Shown: one piece after another, positions 32,901 through 42,320 of the stretch
How positions within the stretch are numbered: the stretch's first letter is position 1
Layout: every line of letters begins with the position of its first letter
From: Nematopogon swammerdamellus
Taxonomy: Eukaryota; Arthropoda; Insecta; Lepidoptera; Adelidae
NCBI GenBank assembly: GCA_946902875.1
Contig: OX336339.1
Location: forward strand, 2,412,397-2,476,396
Length of the DNA stretch: 64,000 nucleotides
Direction: 5' to 3'
Notes under the pieces: model-generated
The model's database searches: none
The model's input: only the letters and a program-made list of their open reading frames with translations
What the model was told of the DNA's origin: nothing
Position numbers and translations under genes: made by a program

Positions 32901-35900
32901 CCATAACACCGGGTGAACTAGGTGCCATGTCAGTGCTTCCCCCTTTGATCGTGCCGGCTACACTGAACTGGTCGGAAAACACAAACTATTTACATAGCCG
33001 TTTCGACAGACGTTTCATTCAGAGCGGTGGTACCAACCCGGGAGGGTTAGACCCTACCACCAAGTAAGATTAGGAGGGAAGGGACCTACAGTTTTACGAG
33101 GATTCCGAACGTCGGTCAGCCTCCAATGGTCAGCGGTCACCCATCCAAGTACTGACCGCACCCAGCGTTGCTTAACATTCAATAGCGACAGTTGACTGTC
33201 TGCACCACTGAGCTATCGAGGCTGAAAAATTGTATATTGCTTCTTTATTCTTTATTCATCATCCATAGACAGTACACTGCACTCGGATTCGTCATATTTT
33301 AACATTTAACATTTAGCATTTTGCCAGTTCGATTATCACAGCGAAGAATCGCTGGATACTTTTTTTTTTACGTCCTCTTAAGTCTACATTTACAAAAATG
33401 TTTGCCACTGCCTAAACAGTACGAGTCATCACTATTTCTATAAATTTATCACACCTTGCACAACGGCCTCAATATACCTACTTACTAGGTGATGAGAAGA
33501 GCGGAAGACCGCGTGTGGTGGCGTGCCTTGGGAGAGGCCTATGTCCAGCAGTGGACCGATACAGGCTGATGATGATGATGATGATGATGAGGTGGTAGGC
33601 CGGACGAACCAGCACTGCGCACGTATTAGCAGCACTGCATTGAATGAAAGTCCGTCAGAACAACTATGAAAATAGAGTCCGTCTCACGAAAGAAGTCCCG
33701 CAGACGCGGCACTACGGTCATACACTTCCACTTATTGCCGCGGGACTTCTTTCGTGAGACGGACTCTAGTTTATGTTCTCTGACCCTCTGCCTTTGTCAG
33801 CCCATCTAGGTACGTGCACCTATACAGAATGTTTGATGACTATAGTTCATAAAGCAAACCAGGTCCTCCTGAGCCTATTTGGAGCAAAAAAGTTAGATGC
33901 CACTTTTTTTTCCATACTAAACTAAATAATTGTATTTAGTTTAGTATAGAAAAAAAAAAGTTCACCGTAGAGCAAAATGTCATCTAACTTTTTTACACCA
34001 AATAGGCTCAGGAGTACCTGGTTTGCTTTATGTATGACCTATAGTCATCAAACACCCTGTAGTTATATGCACTGGCGGCTGGTCCTAAAGTGCGCTCGTG
34101 CGCCGCACTACCATACCACGACAAGTCTTCACTTCACTCAAAATAAATAATACCTTACAACATACTACATTAAAACCATAAAGATCGTACTCCAAATAAA
34201 TACGAATGTGAATTCGACCTTATTTTATAGATCACAAGGCACGTTTTTGCGAGTAAACGCGCGCGCCGTGCGGAATATAAATCGCGCGCGGGTCTCCCAT
34301 ACTGAATTTATGGGGATCGGCAAAACACCGCTGGCGCGTGAGACAGAAGATACTTCATAGAAACAGTATGGGCCGAAAGGAGTTCTGCGTGCGGCGCACG
34401 AGCGCCAAACAAGGACGCTATACCGTGAATACCCGCGCGTGCGACACGTCGCACAGTGCAGTGAGCCTTTACCAAAAATCGAAAAATGAGCTATAAATTC
34501 CATGGACTTTCATCCTGCCGTTGTAAAGTAGATAAGGCATTACTTCTAGGAATTATAGTTATACTCCGTGAACTGCGCTCATTGGCTCATGATCACCCCT
34601 CCAACTGGAACAATGTCGCGGCGAGTAGTTAATCCCTCTTATCAGTTGTATGTTGTCCGTTGCATCGAATGTCCTAACAAAAGTATTAGCAAGTGTTTTG
34701 AAGTGATTGAAAATGGATTCTGTAGCCCAAGGTACGTAGTTTAATACGTTATATAAATGTTGTCTTTTTGTTTAAGATTTATATTAGGTCTTAAACATAC
34801 CCTTGAAAATTATCTATAATTAATGCAATTTCAAACTTTGACGAAGCTTTAAAAAAAAAGTGCGCAAAGTGTCTCGAGGTTTTTACTTTTTCTTGTAGCT
34901 ATATTAATGTACTTTCAGATTTAGTAAAGTTTGTCTGCCAATATCTGCCAATAGGTAATATATAGATTTTTTTTTCAGAGAGGGGATCGTCATACAAAAA
35001 TTGGAGCTTGCGGCATAAACAGCAGCAAAAATGACCGCAAACAAGTTGTATTCAACGAAAAATGTTCTCGTTTGAGTATATTTGAACAATGAAAAAGTAT
35101 AAAAAATGTGAGTAGGTTATATCCTCGCAGAGGAAGGTATTTACACACAAATATGTGAGAATAGACGGCGATGTTAATGATTATTTGAAAAAAATGGCTC
35201 CAGTCTCGCAATGTAGATCTAGATATACCTACCGAATTTAGATTTAAGGGAAGACGATTATTCAGATTCTAATTAGTTTTAATGTTGTAATTTAATATTA
35301 ATTATAAGTTTAATTATATATATATATGATCTATATTCTATATATATAGCTATTATATATAAAAAATAATGTTATATATTGAAATATGAATAAAATAAAA
35401 ATTTTATTTAAATACAGCCGGAGTTTCGATTTTTGTCCCATTCTTCCATACATTCACTGCACTGTGCGTCGCGTCGCGAGCGATTCGTTTTGCACAAGTC
35501 CGTCTTACAAACTCTTTGCCGTCTACCTAGAGTTAGCGCGCGAATATTTAAAATGGGATATGGTTAGGTTTTGTGCTTTCTGTCATGTGATACTGTGAAT
35601 TAAGTGGTGCCGATATTTGCCTAAGCGTTGGTTAAAGGCAAGGCTTTACAATCAGGTGATCCCGGGTTCAATTCCTACTTTTCAAAAGCTTTTATATTTT
35701 TTTTTTTAAGTATTTTTGGACTGTTTTCTTTTTGAAAGCTGCAGTAGTGTTGTGGTCTATGGGGTGTATTCATAAAGGTACTAAAAATAAGTTAAAAAAC
35801 TTGTTTGGATTTCTTTTTCTTGTTTTTTGCAACTCATTGAGTGTCTTGAGAATATTCATACTAGGTACTTACATAATAAAACGCAGGCGTTTAAAAAATT

Positions 35901-36605
35901 CGGAAGTCCCGATCTTAAAATAACATGACGGGAATGTGTTGGGAAATTTGGTATTTAAGTAGGTAGGTACTTAGCGCACTACCGGTCACTGAAGTCACCA
36001 GCCGCCACTGGTTATATGTAAGTAGTTCGGACAAATAAAAATAATGGTTTGTGGGTTTGTGTGCGTTACGGTGGTGCGGTGGTTTGCAGATAGCCTACCC
36101 GGTGTGGCTGAATGCGGACATTCTGCCGGGACCTGTGGAGAGCGAGGTGAGGCCGGTGGACGCGGCGCGTTTCCTGCGCCTGGCGCGCGACCACCCGCGC
36201 GCCACCCTCTCCGTGGGCTGGACCACCCGATACGGCGGCAGCACGGGCGTCGAGAGCGGCGCGTACACGGCCGCGCACGCCGCCGCCATGCTGGAGGCGC
36301 TGCGCGCGCACGGCGTCGCGCAGCCCGTGACGTATCCGGTGCGCGCGGGGCTGGCGGCGGCGGCCGCGAGCGCGCCGGTGCTGCGCGCGCTGCTCGCGGA
36401 CACGGCGGCGCACGTGACGCGCGAGGCGACGCTCACGGTGTGGTCGAGCGAGGGCGACCCGGTGGACGCGGCGGCGCTGCGCGACCTCATGCTCTCCGTG
36501 GGTCTCGACCGCGTCTACCTCGACGTGCCCGCAGAGCTATCCGAACGCCTCCACCTGCCCGAGGCGGCGCCGCTCGCCGACCACGACGCCGCCGCCGCAC
36601 AATAG
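20912..36605 (+). CDS. FAM151/menorin-family secreted protein, four exons
   Basis: Join of 20912-20978, 30079-30234, 32485-32741 and 36090-36605, 331 residues, with phases 1, 1 and 0 matching. FAM151 (menorin domain, DUF2181) proteins have a phosphodiesterase-like TIM-barrel fold. The nematode member MNR-1 works with an L1CAM-type receptor in dendrite branching; the enzymatic role is unproven. Core motifs seen: VDWAHAVND, MIEADIVVG, PVMAHPPAVLSD, KGVKLDFKSIEA, YPVWLNADILPGP, TLSVGWTTRY and VYLDVPAELS. Exon 1 supplies a signal peptide (MLSLFMFALALSATEPLFA) and was chosen because its phase-1 donor matches exon 2 and no other ATG exon is visible. Intron 1 is 9.1 kb of repeats. The body assignment is firm; exon 1 is an inference. 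Confidence 0.88.
21110..21290 (-). mobile_element. LINE 3' UTR fragment (same family as 7370-8226)
   Basis: Reverse-oriented GATTACACCCACGAAGAAGA and CTTCGCAGGGTTTTTTTTTC match the 3' UTR of the non-LTR element at 7370-8226. Confidence 0.65.
21605..21832 (+). mobile_element. RTE-clade LINE tail
   Basis: Best preserved copy. The frame reads RRDDDRWSDRVLHWRPWTGK, RPPARWDDDIKYVGGKQWF and KIGEAYVQQWMLTR then stop, followed by a GACT-type tail. Confidence 0.78.
22621..23305. mobile_element. MITE with GCCTGACCAGGAA ends
   Basis: Inverted ends GCCTGACCAGGAATA and GATTCCTGGTCAGGC about 685 bp apart, AT-rich inside, no ORF. The target duplication is unclear. Confidence 0.6.
23591..23848 (-). other. 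Small ORF of possible transposon origin
   Basis: 85 codons containing EERLAKKRLAERLRKARNKS and NERDRQYHKKK, the charged R/K-E repeats typical of N-termini of transposon-encoded proteins in insects. No catalytic domain follows. Weak evidence. Confidence 0.25.
23930..24755 (+). pseudogene. Jockey/CR1-like reverse transcriptase remnant
   Basis: LLLGNIHCYADKSRHTD is a decayed YADD region; LVEFNVSKTQVCAFSAKR and the closing FLHRTGKLWNALPAHVF ... SFKRGVNS are the thumb and C-terminal motifs of this LINE group. Frameshifts break it. A second remnant of the same family, inverted, lies at 25600-26190. Confidence 0.75.
24780..25135 (+). pseudogene. RTE-clade reverse transcriptase remnant, part 1
   Basis: GKGVRQGDVISPKLLAKALE, GITVNGEFLSHLRFADNIVL (the FADD motif with Asn for the second Asp) and NVVGLRMNLD are RTE palm and finger motifs. 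The sequence breaks off here and resumes at 26440. Confidence 0.78.
25600..26190 (-). pseudogene. Jockey/CR1-like reverse transcriptase remnant, inverted
   Basis: INAGAPQGSVMSPTLFLLFI and SLGEIHCYMNDSTVHEGF (YADD decayed to YMND), then LVNFNVAKNQTCAFSTKANQ and RFFTPVQLITLYKAQVR. Same family as 23930-24755. It separates two parts of the RTE remnant. Confidence 0.78.
26440..26675 (+). pseudogene. RTE-clade reverse transcriptase remnant, part 2
   Basis: SKVRDKSNVMTMEDMG and VITQVEEYVYFGQIFRLRRS match the RTE segment that normally follows the part at 24780-25135, with EYVYLGQ-type motif. It is the distal half of a split element. Confidence 0.7.
28255..28330 (+). other. tRNA-like sequence (Pol III A/B boxes)
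   Basis: TGGTGAAGCGGTAGAGCG resembles an A box/D arm and GTGGGTTCGAGTCCC a B box/T arm, at tRNA-like spacing. I could not fold a complete acceptor stem, so not called a tRNA gene. Confidence 0.4.
28489..28524. repeat. Perfect short hairpin
   Basis: CCACTTCAAAGCAATC pairs with GATTGCTTTGAAGTGG around a 3-base loop. It may mark the end of a small element carrying the tRNA-like sequence at 28255. Confidence 0.7.
28663..28801. mobile_element. Palindromic MITE with CAG target duplication
   Basis: 139 bp; about 52-bp near-perfect inverted arms starting CAGCGGGAGCACAAATG. Flanked by CAG at 28660-28662 and 28802-28804. No coding capacity. Confidence 0.82.
29236..29474 (+). mobile_element. tRNA-derived SINE, 5'-truncated
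   Basis: Matches the full copy at 8669-9048 from GGGCTCAAATTGTAGCCG to GGATTACATAAAAAAAAA. Confidence 0.8.
29607..30069. mobile_element. GC-rich TIR element abutting FAM151 exon 2
   Basis: Ends AATAGCCGCGTACTGACTGA and GTCAGGACGCGGCTATT are inverted repeats. The interior holds about four copies of the palindromic word GAGGCAGCCTCG. The right end lies 9 bp before the exon at 30079. No target duplication resolved. Confidence 0.7.
30079..30234 (+). CDS. FAM151 gene, exon 2
   Basis: 156 nt between ATTTTTAG and AGCCA|GTCAGT, phase 1 at both ends. It encodes GDNLTRVDWAHAVNDRAFLD, the first conserved block of the menorin domain, preceded by about 27 variable residues. A GC-rich TIR element ends about 9 bp before the exon, leaving only ATTTTTAG as acceptor context. 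Confidence 0.85.
30570..31412 (+). mobile_element. Helitron-like element, non-autonomous
   Basis: Starts TCTATACATATTATAATAAA after an A and ends GTCGCGGGCACAGCTAG before a T, as Helitrons do (5' TC, 3' CTAG, inserted between A and T). It lies inside the TIR element 30401-31643 and itself contains a SINE. Confidence 0.65.
31157..31308 (+). mobile_element. 5S/tRNA-type SINE, 3' part
   Basis: Body from GTCCAGTTCAGTGTAGC to CCATGAAAAAAC. Innermost layer of a three-deep nest. Confidence 0.75.
31801..32451. mobile_element. TAGAG-type TIR element, copy 2
   Basis: Ends CCTAGTTCACATTAGTAGAG and CTCTACTAATGTGGTGAACTAGG (the right end has an extra GT). 650 bp, no ORF. The right end lies about 33 bp before the FAM151 exon at 32485. 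Confidence 0.82.
32485..32741 (+). CDS. FAM151 gene, exon 3
   Basis: 257 nt, entering in phase 1 (joined codon Ser) and leaving phase 0 at GAACAC|GTGCGT. It encodes MMIEADIVVGHL, PVMAHPPAVLSDLSLEAFL and GVKLDFKSIEAF, the active-site-like strands of the family. The TAGAG-type TIR element ends about 33 bp upstream of the acceptor. Confidence 0.93.
32840..33224 (-). mobile_element. 5S/tRNA hybrid SINE, near full length
   Basis: Read on the minus strand from 33224: a tRNA-like A box (TAGCTCAGTGGTGC), then GTTAAGCAACGCTGGGTGCG and GGTCAGTACTTGGATGGG, which is the internal promoter region of 5S rRNA, then the common body and a poly(A) tail. It gives the head structure for the truncated copies. Confidence 0.88.
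33240..33400 (-). mobile_element. LINE 3' UTR fragment
   Basis: TTCTTTATTCATCATCC, CACTGCACTCGGATTCGTCA and TTCGATTATCACAGCGAAGA are a degraded reverse copy of the 7370-8226 family tail. Confidence 0.5.
33497..33592 (+). mobile_element. RTE-clade LINE tail with (TGA)n
   Basis: Encodes RRAEDRVWWRALGEAYVQQW then stop, followed directly by a TGATGATGATGATGATGATG microsatellite, the usual RTE-type 3' end. Confidence 0.8.
33675..33766. mobile_element. Short palindromic TA-target MITE
   Basis: 92 bp with arms GAGTCCGTCTCACGAAAGAA of about 26 bp, flanked by TA at 33673-33674 and 33767-33768. Confidence 0.8.
33825..34059. mobile_element. Palindromic TA-target MITE
   Basis: 235 bp. Long arms from CAGAATGTTTGATGACTATA / CAGGGTGTTTGATGACTATA (including CCTGAGCCTATTTGG) meet near the centre. 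Flanking TA at 33823-33824 and 34060-34061. Confidence 0.82.
34070..36010. mobile_element. Non-autonomous hAT element
   Basis: 1941 bp flanked by a perfect 8-bp duplication GTTATATG (34062-34069, 36011-36018). Terminal repeats CACTGGCGGCTGGT and ACCAGCCGCCACTG, differing at one base. The 8-bp duplication and CAGTGGCGG-type ends are hAT hallmarks. No transposase ORF. Inside is a short ATG segment with a good donor (34713-34730, ATGGATTCTGTAGCCCAAG|GTACGT) and a tRNA-like sequence at about 35615. It lies in FAM151 intron 3. Confidence 0.85.
35615..35690 (+). other. tRNA-like sequence inside the hAT element
   Basis: TGCCTAAGCGTTGGTTAAAGGC resembles the D-arm region and CCCGGGTTCAATTCCT a B box, followed by T-runs that could stop Pol III. 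No complete cloverleaf found. Confidence 0.35.
36090..36605 (+). CDS. FAM151 gene, last exon
   Basis: 516 nt after GTTTGCAG, ending at TAG 36603-36605. It encodes PVWLNADILPGPV, TLSVGWTTRYGGS, PVTYPVRAGL and the closing VYLDVPAELSERL block. Extreme GC gives Ala/Arg-rich alternative frames on both strands, which are shadows. Confidence 0.94.
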   Translation: MAYPVWLNADILPGPVESEVRPVDAARFLRLARDHPRATLSVGWTTRYGGSTGVESGAYTAAHAAAMLEALRAHGVAQPVTYPVRAGLAAAAASAPVLRALLADTAAHVTREATLTVWSSEGDPVDAAALRDLMLSVGLDRVYLDVPAELSERLHLPEAAPLADHDAAAAQ

Positions 36606-36720
36606 AATTATGTACAAACATTTCTAAATGGAAAGCGCACTAAATGCTTTCAACCAAATATTTTACCCATTCAGTTTATATTTTGTGTATAAGTAAGCCT
36701 TTTTATGCTGTTTTACTGTT

Positions 36721-36726
36721 AATAAA
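36721..36726 (+). promoter_or_regulatory. Poly(A) signal of the FAM151 gene
   Basis: AATAAA 115 bp after the stop codon, with a GT-rich stretch (TGTTTTGTTTGTCG) shortly downstream, as expected for a cleavage site. Confidence 0.65.
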
Positions 36727-36779
36727 TGAAGTACACAATTTAAAGTGTTTTGTTTGTCGTTTAAATTCGTAGAAAATTA

Positions 36780-37165
36780 GGCAGATCTAGCGACTTGGCG
36801 AAATGGCCAAGAGATACACGCCAAGTGCGTGTCGGAATCGCGCGCCGAGGGTTCCGTATCGCCATGCCATGGTCAGCGCCACTCACGCCATCTATGGCGT
36901 GTTTTATAAAATGCTTCATATTAGTTAAAATTCATGATTAGTTAAAATGCTTCATACTGTTTTCGGTAGATGGCGCGCATAAACTTTTTAGTTTCTTCTA
37001 TGGGAACCCCGTGATTTTATTTTACGTTTTCTTATTTTTATTATTTGTTTGTATATCGGCCATAATAACACATATTCTGTAAAAATTTCAACGGGCTACC
37101 TATTACGGTTCAAGAGATACAGCCCTACATACATACTAATAAAGATATCGGTTACGCGGTACACT
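36780..37165. repeat. Lepidopteran dispersed repeat
   Basis: GAGGGTTCCGTATCGCC and TTTCAACGGGCTACCTATTA blocks recur in other orientation at 28897-29010. Common dispersed motif, type unresolved. Confidence 0.45.
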
Positions 37166-37169
37166 AAAG

Positions 37170-37797
37170 CCTAGTTCACATTAGTAGAGTTAGCGGTAGA
37201 GTGGACTACCTACTATTTTGCCCTACTAACTCTACTCTACTGCTTTCGGTAGAGTAGCCGTCCACACGCAAAAGTAGGGTGGTAGAGTAGGCAGTGTAAG
37301 ATAAAAGCACTCTTTAATAAATCTTTCTGGTGTTTTGCTGGGGGAAATTACTTTAGCTCTCGAAGAAGAACAGAACAAAAGGAAACGAATATGGACTCGA
37401 GGTTGGATCAAAATGAGAGAAACGCACGGAGCGTCTGCACTCCTTTTGAGAGAACTCGCTGAATAAACAATAAATTAATAAGGTAGGTAGGTAGGTTGCC
37501 GAAACAAATTGCCGGCGCGCACGCAGGTGCGCGAGGGCGAGCTGTGTTGTCGGTTGGGCACGGCGCGCTATCTAAGTATTTAGTCAAAACGTGTCCACAC
37601 GCGGGCGAATGGCCGGTAGAGTAGAGTAGGCGGGTGGTGGGGGTAAAAGTAGTAGAGCTACTCTACCACCGTGCTATCTACTCTACTCTACCAAATTCTA
37701 GTACTCTACCGATTGCGTCTACATTGGTAGAGTGAGGGGGCTATTTAGTACCCGCCTTACTAGCTCTACCGCTAACTCTACTAATATGAACTAGGCT
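37170..37797. mobile_element. TAGAG-type TIR element, copy 3
   Basis: Same ends and interior as copy 2 (31801-32451), including CTCGAAGAAGAACAGAACAA and GTGTCCACACGCGGGCGAAT. Its right end is followed by two extra copies of the terminal ~140 bp. Confidence 0.82.
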
Positions 37798-38084
37798 GAG
37801 ATACTCTACCACCGTGCTACCCGCTCTACTCTACCAAATTCTAGTACTCTACCGATTGCGTCTACATTGGTAGAGTGAGGGGCTATTTAGTACTCGCCCT
37901 ACTAACTCTACCGCTAACTCTACTAATGTTAACTAGGCTGAGCTGCTCTACCACCGTGCTATCCACTCTACTCTACCAAATTCTAGTACCTACTCTACCG
38001 ATTGCGTCTACATTGGTAGAGTGAGGGGGCTATTTAGTACTCGCCCTACTAGCTCTACCGCTAACTCTACTAATATGAACTAGG
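37798..38084. repeat. Two extra tandem copies of a transposon end
   Basis: Units of about 141 and 145 bp, each running from CTCTACCACCGTGCTA to ACTAGGC and repeating the right end of the element at 37170. The outermost ends in ATATGAACTAGGC. Confidence 0.85.
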
Positions 38085-38579
38085 CAACGATCGGGCCACA
38101 CCGCCCGCCCGCGCTCGCGCGCCCCCCAGACTGGTCTGTTTCAAAGCTCCTTGGCTTAAAGGCCACTTAGGAACTTTTGTCGGCGATTGTCGATATAACG
38201 CGTATGTAAACAAAAACTTTATTAGGTATAATGTAGGTATAACAGAGGCAAAATCCTAAACGAACGTGTGACGAATATTGATGGCGGCAGGAGGGATGTG
38301 GGAAGCCATTTCATTAAAACACTGGCCATGTTAATAGCTGCAAAATGGGCTGAGCGAAACGATTGTTTGCTTATGGGGCATTGGGGCATTGACTTTCGTG
38401 AGCTAGACGAGCAATTAGCATACATACCCGTGTAGCAGTTTTGGTGGCAGAATGGTGACGCGTCCATCAGTGAGTTTGCCCCAATCAATTGGATAAAACT
38501 GGTCATTTGGGGAAGCATTTTGGGAGTACAATTTGATTGTATACTTAACTCAATTTTTTTAACTGTGCACTTCGTGCTG

Positions 38580-38712
38580 TGAAAGTCGTTAGGTTCTCAG
38601 CCAGCACTGAATGCACTCTCCGCTTACTTCCTCACCTCTCCGTCGACGCCTATCAGTACGGTTTGCACTCCGAACTGATTAGGCGTCGGCGGTGAGGTGA
38701 AGAAGTAGGTAC
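38580..38712. repeat. Imperfect palindrome
   Basis: CTTCCTCACCTCTCCGTCGA against TCGGCGGTGAGGTGAAGAAG, with an ATCAG/CTGAT core. Probably a small MITE. Confidence 0.55.
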
Positions 38713-39286
38713 CTAGTGTAATTACGACACGACACAACGTAACCGTCTTTAAACCTACCGAAGTCCGGAGTCCGGCACACGAACCTAACACCTAAATAGA
38801 ACCTTTCGATACGCGGCTCGGGCACCAAAACACCTAAATTAGACCTTCGGTCCGAGCTGGGCACCTAGGTCTGGTTTCTCAAAATTTTTTCGCCGAGAAA
38901 TTGCTACTCGCGATAGCATTCACTTCGTCGGCATTCACGAAGATCGTGTCTCAAGGTGGCCAACTGTCACGGATTCTGCGGGACTATCCCACAATAGCAG
39001 TTGTAATCCCGCATTGCAATAACTAATAGAATAGTCCCGCAAAACGTCTAATGCGTCCCGCAAGTCCCGCATTTTCAATTCTTCCAATTCATTCAAAAAT
39101 TGCCTGGCCATCGTCCAATACTTTCTTTGTTTGATTGCCAGGGACGAACGCACCTACTGAACTAGTATTTTCGTTGATTCGCCTTATGGAAATTGATAAA
39201 CTCGTCACTAAAGTTGAAAAATTAAGTGCAATGCTTGTTGTAAAATTTATTATGGGCAGTTATGAAAACTTTTATTTAGGACATTC

Positions 39287-40024
39287 GGGGGGGTACTAGG
39301 CAAAAGCACTTCGTATTTCCCTAACCATACCCATATTTCAAGTAGTTTAACTATAATTTATATGCCTATAGTTGGGTAAAGATTCAAGGTATAATGTGAT
39401 TACGTTATTTTTAATTTAATCTTATAAATTCCCTTAAAAATATGTGGTTGAAAAGTGGTAAAATCGTTCAAAAATGCCTTTGCTATTTCCCTCGCCATTT
39501 TTTACAAATGCACCTAATACGAAAAATGCACCAATGAGCTTAGAGTCAATAAGACTAAGGCCCACTTGCACCAACACGAGTTTAGAGTTAAGTAGCGAGT
39601 TATGGATTTAAACGCGGTTCCCACAGTCAACGGGTGCTAGCTTAACGAGTTAAACTGGTTTATATCTTAAATTCGTGTTGGTGCAAGTGGGCCTAAGAAT
39701 CATCTAAATAAATTTAAACGCTTACAGAATAAATGGTTTTTCACTGAACTATCTTTGAACATTCTAAATGGGCCGTTGCCGTGCGCGAGCGTTTTTTGTA
39801 TGGACGTATTTGTAACGATAGTAGCAAATGCATTTTCGAACGTTTTCACCACTTTTCACCCACTTATTTTTCAGAGAATTTACAAGATTATATTACAATA
39901 ATCTATCACACAATTATACCTTGAATCTTTACCTAACTATAAACATATAAATTATAGTTATATCTATTGAAATATGGCTATAGTTCGGATAATATGATGT
40001 GATGTTTTGCCTAGTACCCCCCCC
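39287..40024. mobile_element. MITE with GGGGGTACTAGGCAAAA ends
   Basis: 738 bp with ~110-bp imperfect inverted arms (GGTAAAGATTCAAGGTATAA in both). It contains a smaller MITE at 39559-39693, so it is the older insertion. Confidence 0.75.
39559..39693. mobile_element. Small MITE with TAA duplication (PIF/Harbinger-like)
   Basis: Ends GGCCCACTTGCACCAACACG and GTGTTGGTGCAAGTGGGCC, flanked by TAA at 39556-39558 and 39694-39696. A 3-bp TAA/TTA duplication is typical of PIF/Harbinger. A sister copy lies at 47713. Confidence 0.8.
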
Positions 40025-40484
40025 TTAACCAAAACCCAGAATTGAGAAATAGGATTTTAAAAATAAATGATAACTTCAGTAAGTGCTCCGACACACCCTC
40101 AGTCCTTCACACTCATCATCAAGAATGTCCCGCATTGACTTTTCATGAAGTGAAGTAAAGAGGAGGCACAATAAGGCGGCCTTATTATGTCTTCTCTTCA
40201 CACAAGCAAGCTCTATAGTTCTGTTCTGGTTCAATGTTCAGACACGGGTGTTCTGTGCTTCGGAGCGAAGTCGTGGACGTGGGAAGGAGCGTCTGTGGAA
40301 GAGCTGCGCTCGCCAGTCGCCGCTCGCACGGCGCACCTGTGACCCACCGCGCGCCAGCGATTTGTTAGGACTCGGGTACACGACCGATGTATCACCAACT
40401 AAACAGTTTTGAGTTGGGCATCATGACTGCCGATTTCTCTCCAACCCAACTGTTTAGTCGTTGAGGTGCGACGTTCCTTTTGCA

Positions 40485-41170
40485 TATTGTATTGTATTGT
40501 TTATTGATCACAATTTTTTTTATGGAAACTGACACGGTTGTTGCCTACATCACCTACAGCATCCGTGATGTCAGCCCATGACACCGGGTGAACAGGGTGA
40601 TATGTCAGTTCTTCCCTTCATTTAATGTCGGCTACACTGAAATGGACGGAAAACATGAACTATTTACATAGCCGTTTCTACCGACGTTACGCTCAGTGCG
40701 GTGGTATCAACCCGGCCGGGATAAACCCTACCACCTAGTAAAGTAAGAAGGGAAGGGACTACAGTTTAACGAGGAATCAGAACCACAGTCAGCCTCCAAC
40801 GGTTGAGCGCTTACCCATCCAAGTACTGACCGCGCTCAGCGTTGCTTACGACAGTCGACCGACCGCACCACTGAGCTACCACCGAGGCTGACAAATTCAT
40901 ATGGAAGTTCTAGACTGCACGTTTGAACTTGTCACAATTTGTTCTATTTGTTCTATCAGGTTCGATTACACCCACGAAGAAGAACCGGCAAGAAACTACG
41001 CAGGGTAGGTTTTTTATACATATTTATTACAAGTATTTTAGTGACTAGCCACATAATAAATAACATGGCTTACAGTTTCTCGAAAACCCAGATTGATAGC
41101 AAGATTAACAATTTTGCTGAAAGTTCTTACTACAAAGACTTTTAATAAAATGTATCAGGTATCTTTTGTC
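40485..41170 (-). mobile_element. LINE 3' end interrupted by a SINE
   Basis: Starts (TATTG)n, the complement of the CAATA tail seen at 8226, then the SINE 40514-40891, then GATTACACCCACGAAGAAGA and a last coding piece (complement) near 41080-41150. Same family as 7370-8226. Confidence 0.68.
40514..40891 (-). mobile_element. 5S/tRNA hybrid SINE, near full length
   Basis: Second copy with the full head: on the minus strand TAGCTCAGTGGTGCGGTCG, then TAAGCAACGCTGAGCGCGGT and CAGTACTTGGATGGGTAAGC (5S-like). It is inserted in a reverse LINE 3' end. Confidence 0.87.
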
Positions 41171-42320
41171 TTTTTGTCAAAGTTTGATACGTAATTTGTA
41201 TCAACTTTATGAGTATATTAAATATTCTACCAGTATAATAGTAATATTTATTTATTTAAATTATATTTAAATAAATAAATAGTAATTCTACGTAGTATAA
41301 TTGTCAAAAAATAAAATCAATATATTAATATGAATACATACTCTACACTACGTATGTATTCGTTGTAGCTACCACCGTAGTACCGTACCGTGAATACCGT
41401 GATTCAGCAGGTCAAGCGCCGCCGCCGCCGCCCGCCTCCTCCGCCGCGGCACCAGCCGCGCACAGTTTAATTTTACTTCAGTGTACAATATAATTTCATT
41501 CACCAACAACAGTCGTGTTTTATTATATGTCGCACAATAGATGTAGCAAACCACACCTTAGTGCAGAGTAGGTTGGCGAATTTGGCGATTGAGTGAAAAG
41601 TCGGCCGGCGGCCGATTAAAAAGTTGGCCGCTGTAGGCGCTGTACAACTTTTTAGTTGTAGGTAGCTGTTGTAGTTGTAGTAATCTTTTTAGTTGTAGGT
41701 ACCAACTTTATAATTGAGTCGTGGAGAGTCGGTACCAGCCAAAGAGGTATTATACGCTAGTACATAATTCCTCTTTGGTGCCAGCCAACCAAGCAGTTGA
41801 GTTGGCGTCGTATAGCCACCCTCGTCTTTGCATATAGGTATTTTGGAAGTTTTTTTATTACGACTCAACAGTTTAGTATTAGGAATCGGTCGTCTACGCG
41901 AGCCCTTATAGGTTACCTACAAATCGCTGCCGCGGGCGCATGGCCCCTGCCCCTCCCCGCCTCCTCCACCGCGCCGCATCGTGCGTCGGTCGCGTCATCG
42001 TGGGATTGCTTCTGAAGAAAAAAAGCTTCTCTATGGAATGTGCGAATGCAAGCAAGCTTCCTAAACTAAAAATAGCCCGGCGCGAGTTGAAGTGGGGCGC
42101 ACGCGCGCGCTCTGTGCCGCGCCAGTGATGCTAAGATGACTTCGCAACTTCTCTCGTACCGTCGTCCTTACGTACGTGAAAGTACTGGCAAAGGGCCAAG
42201 TGATGCACACATTCGCGAAATATGAAAGGAGCACAATCGGCGTTAAATGAGACTTGGGCGTCACGAATGCATTCCGCAGGTCTGATCAGAGATAATAAAT
42301 TTATATTGGTAGGCACGTGA

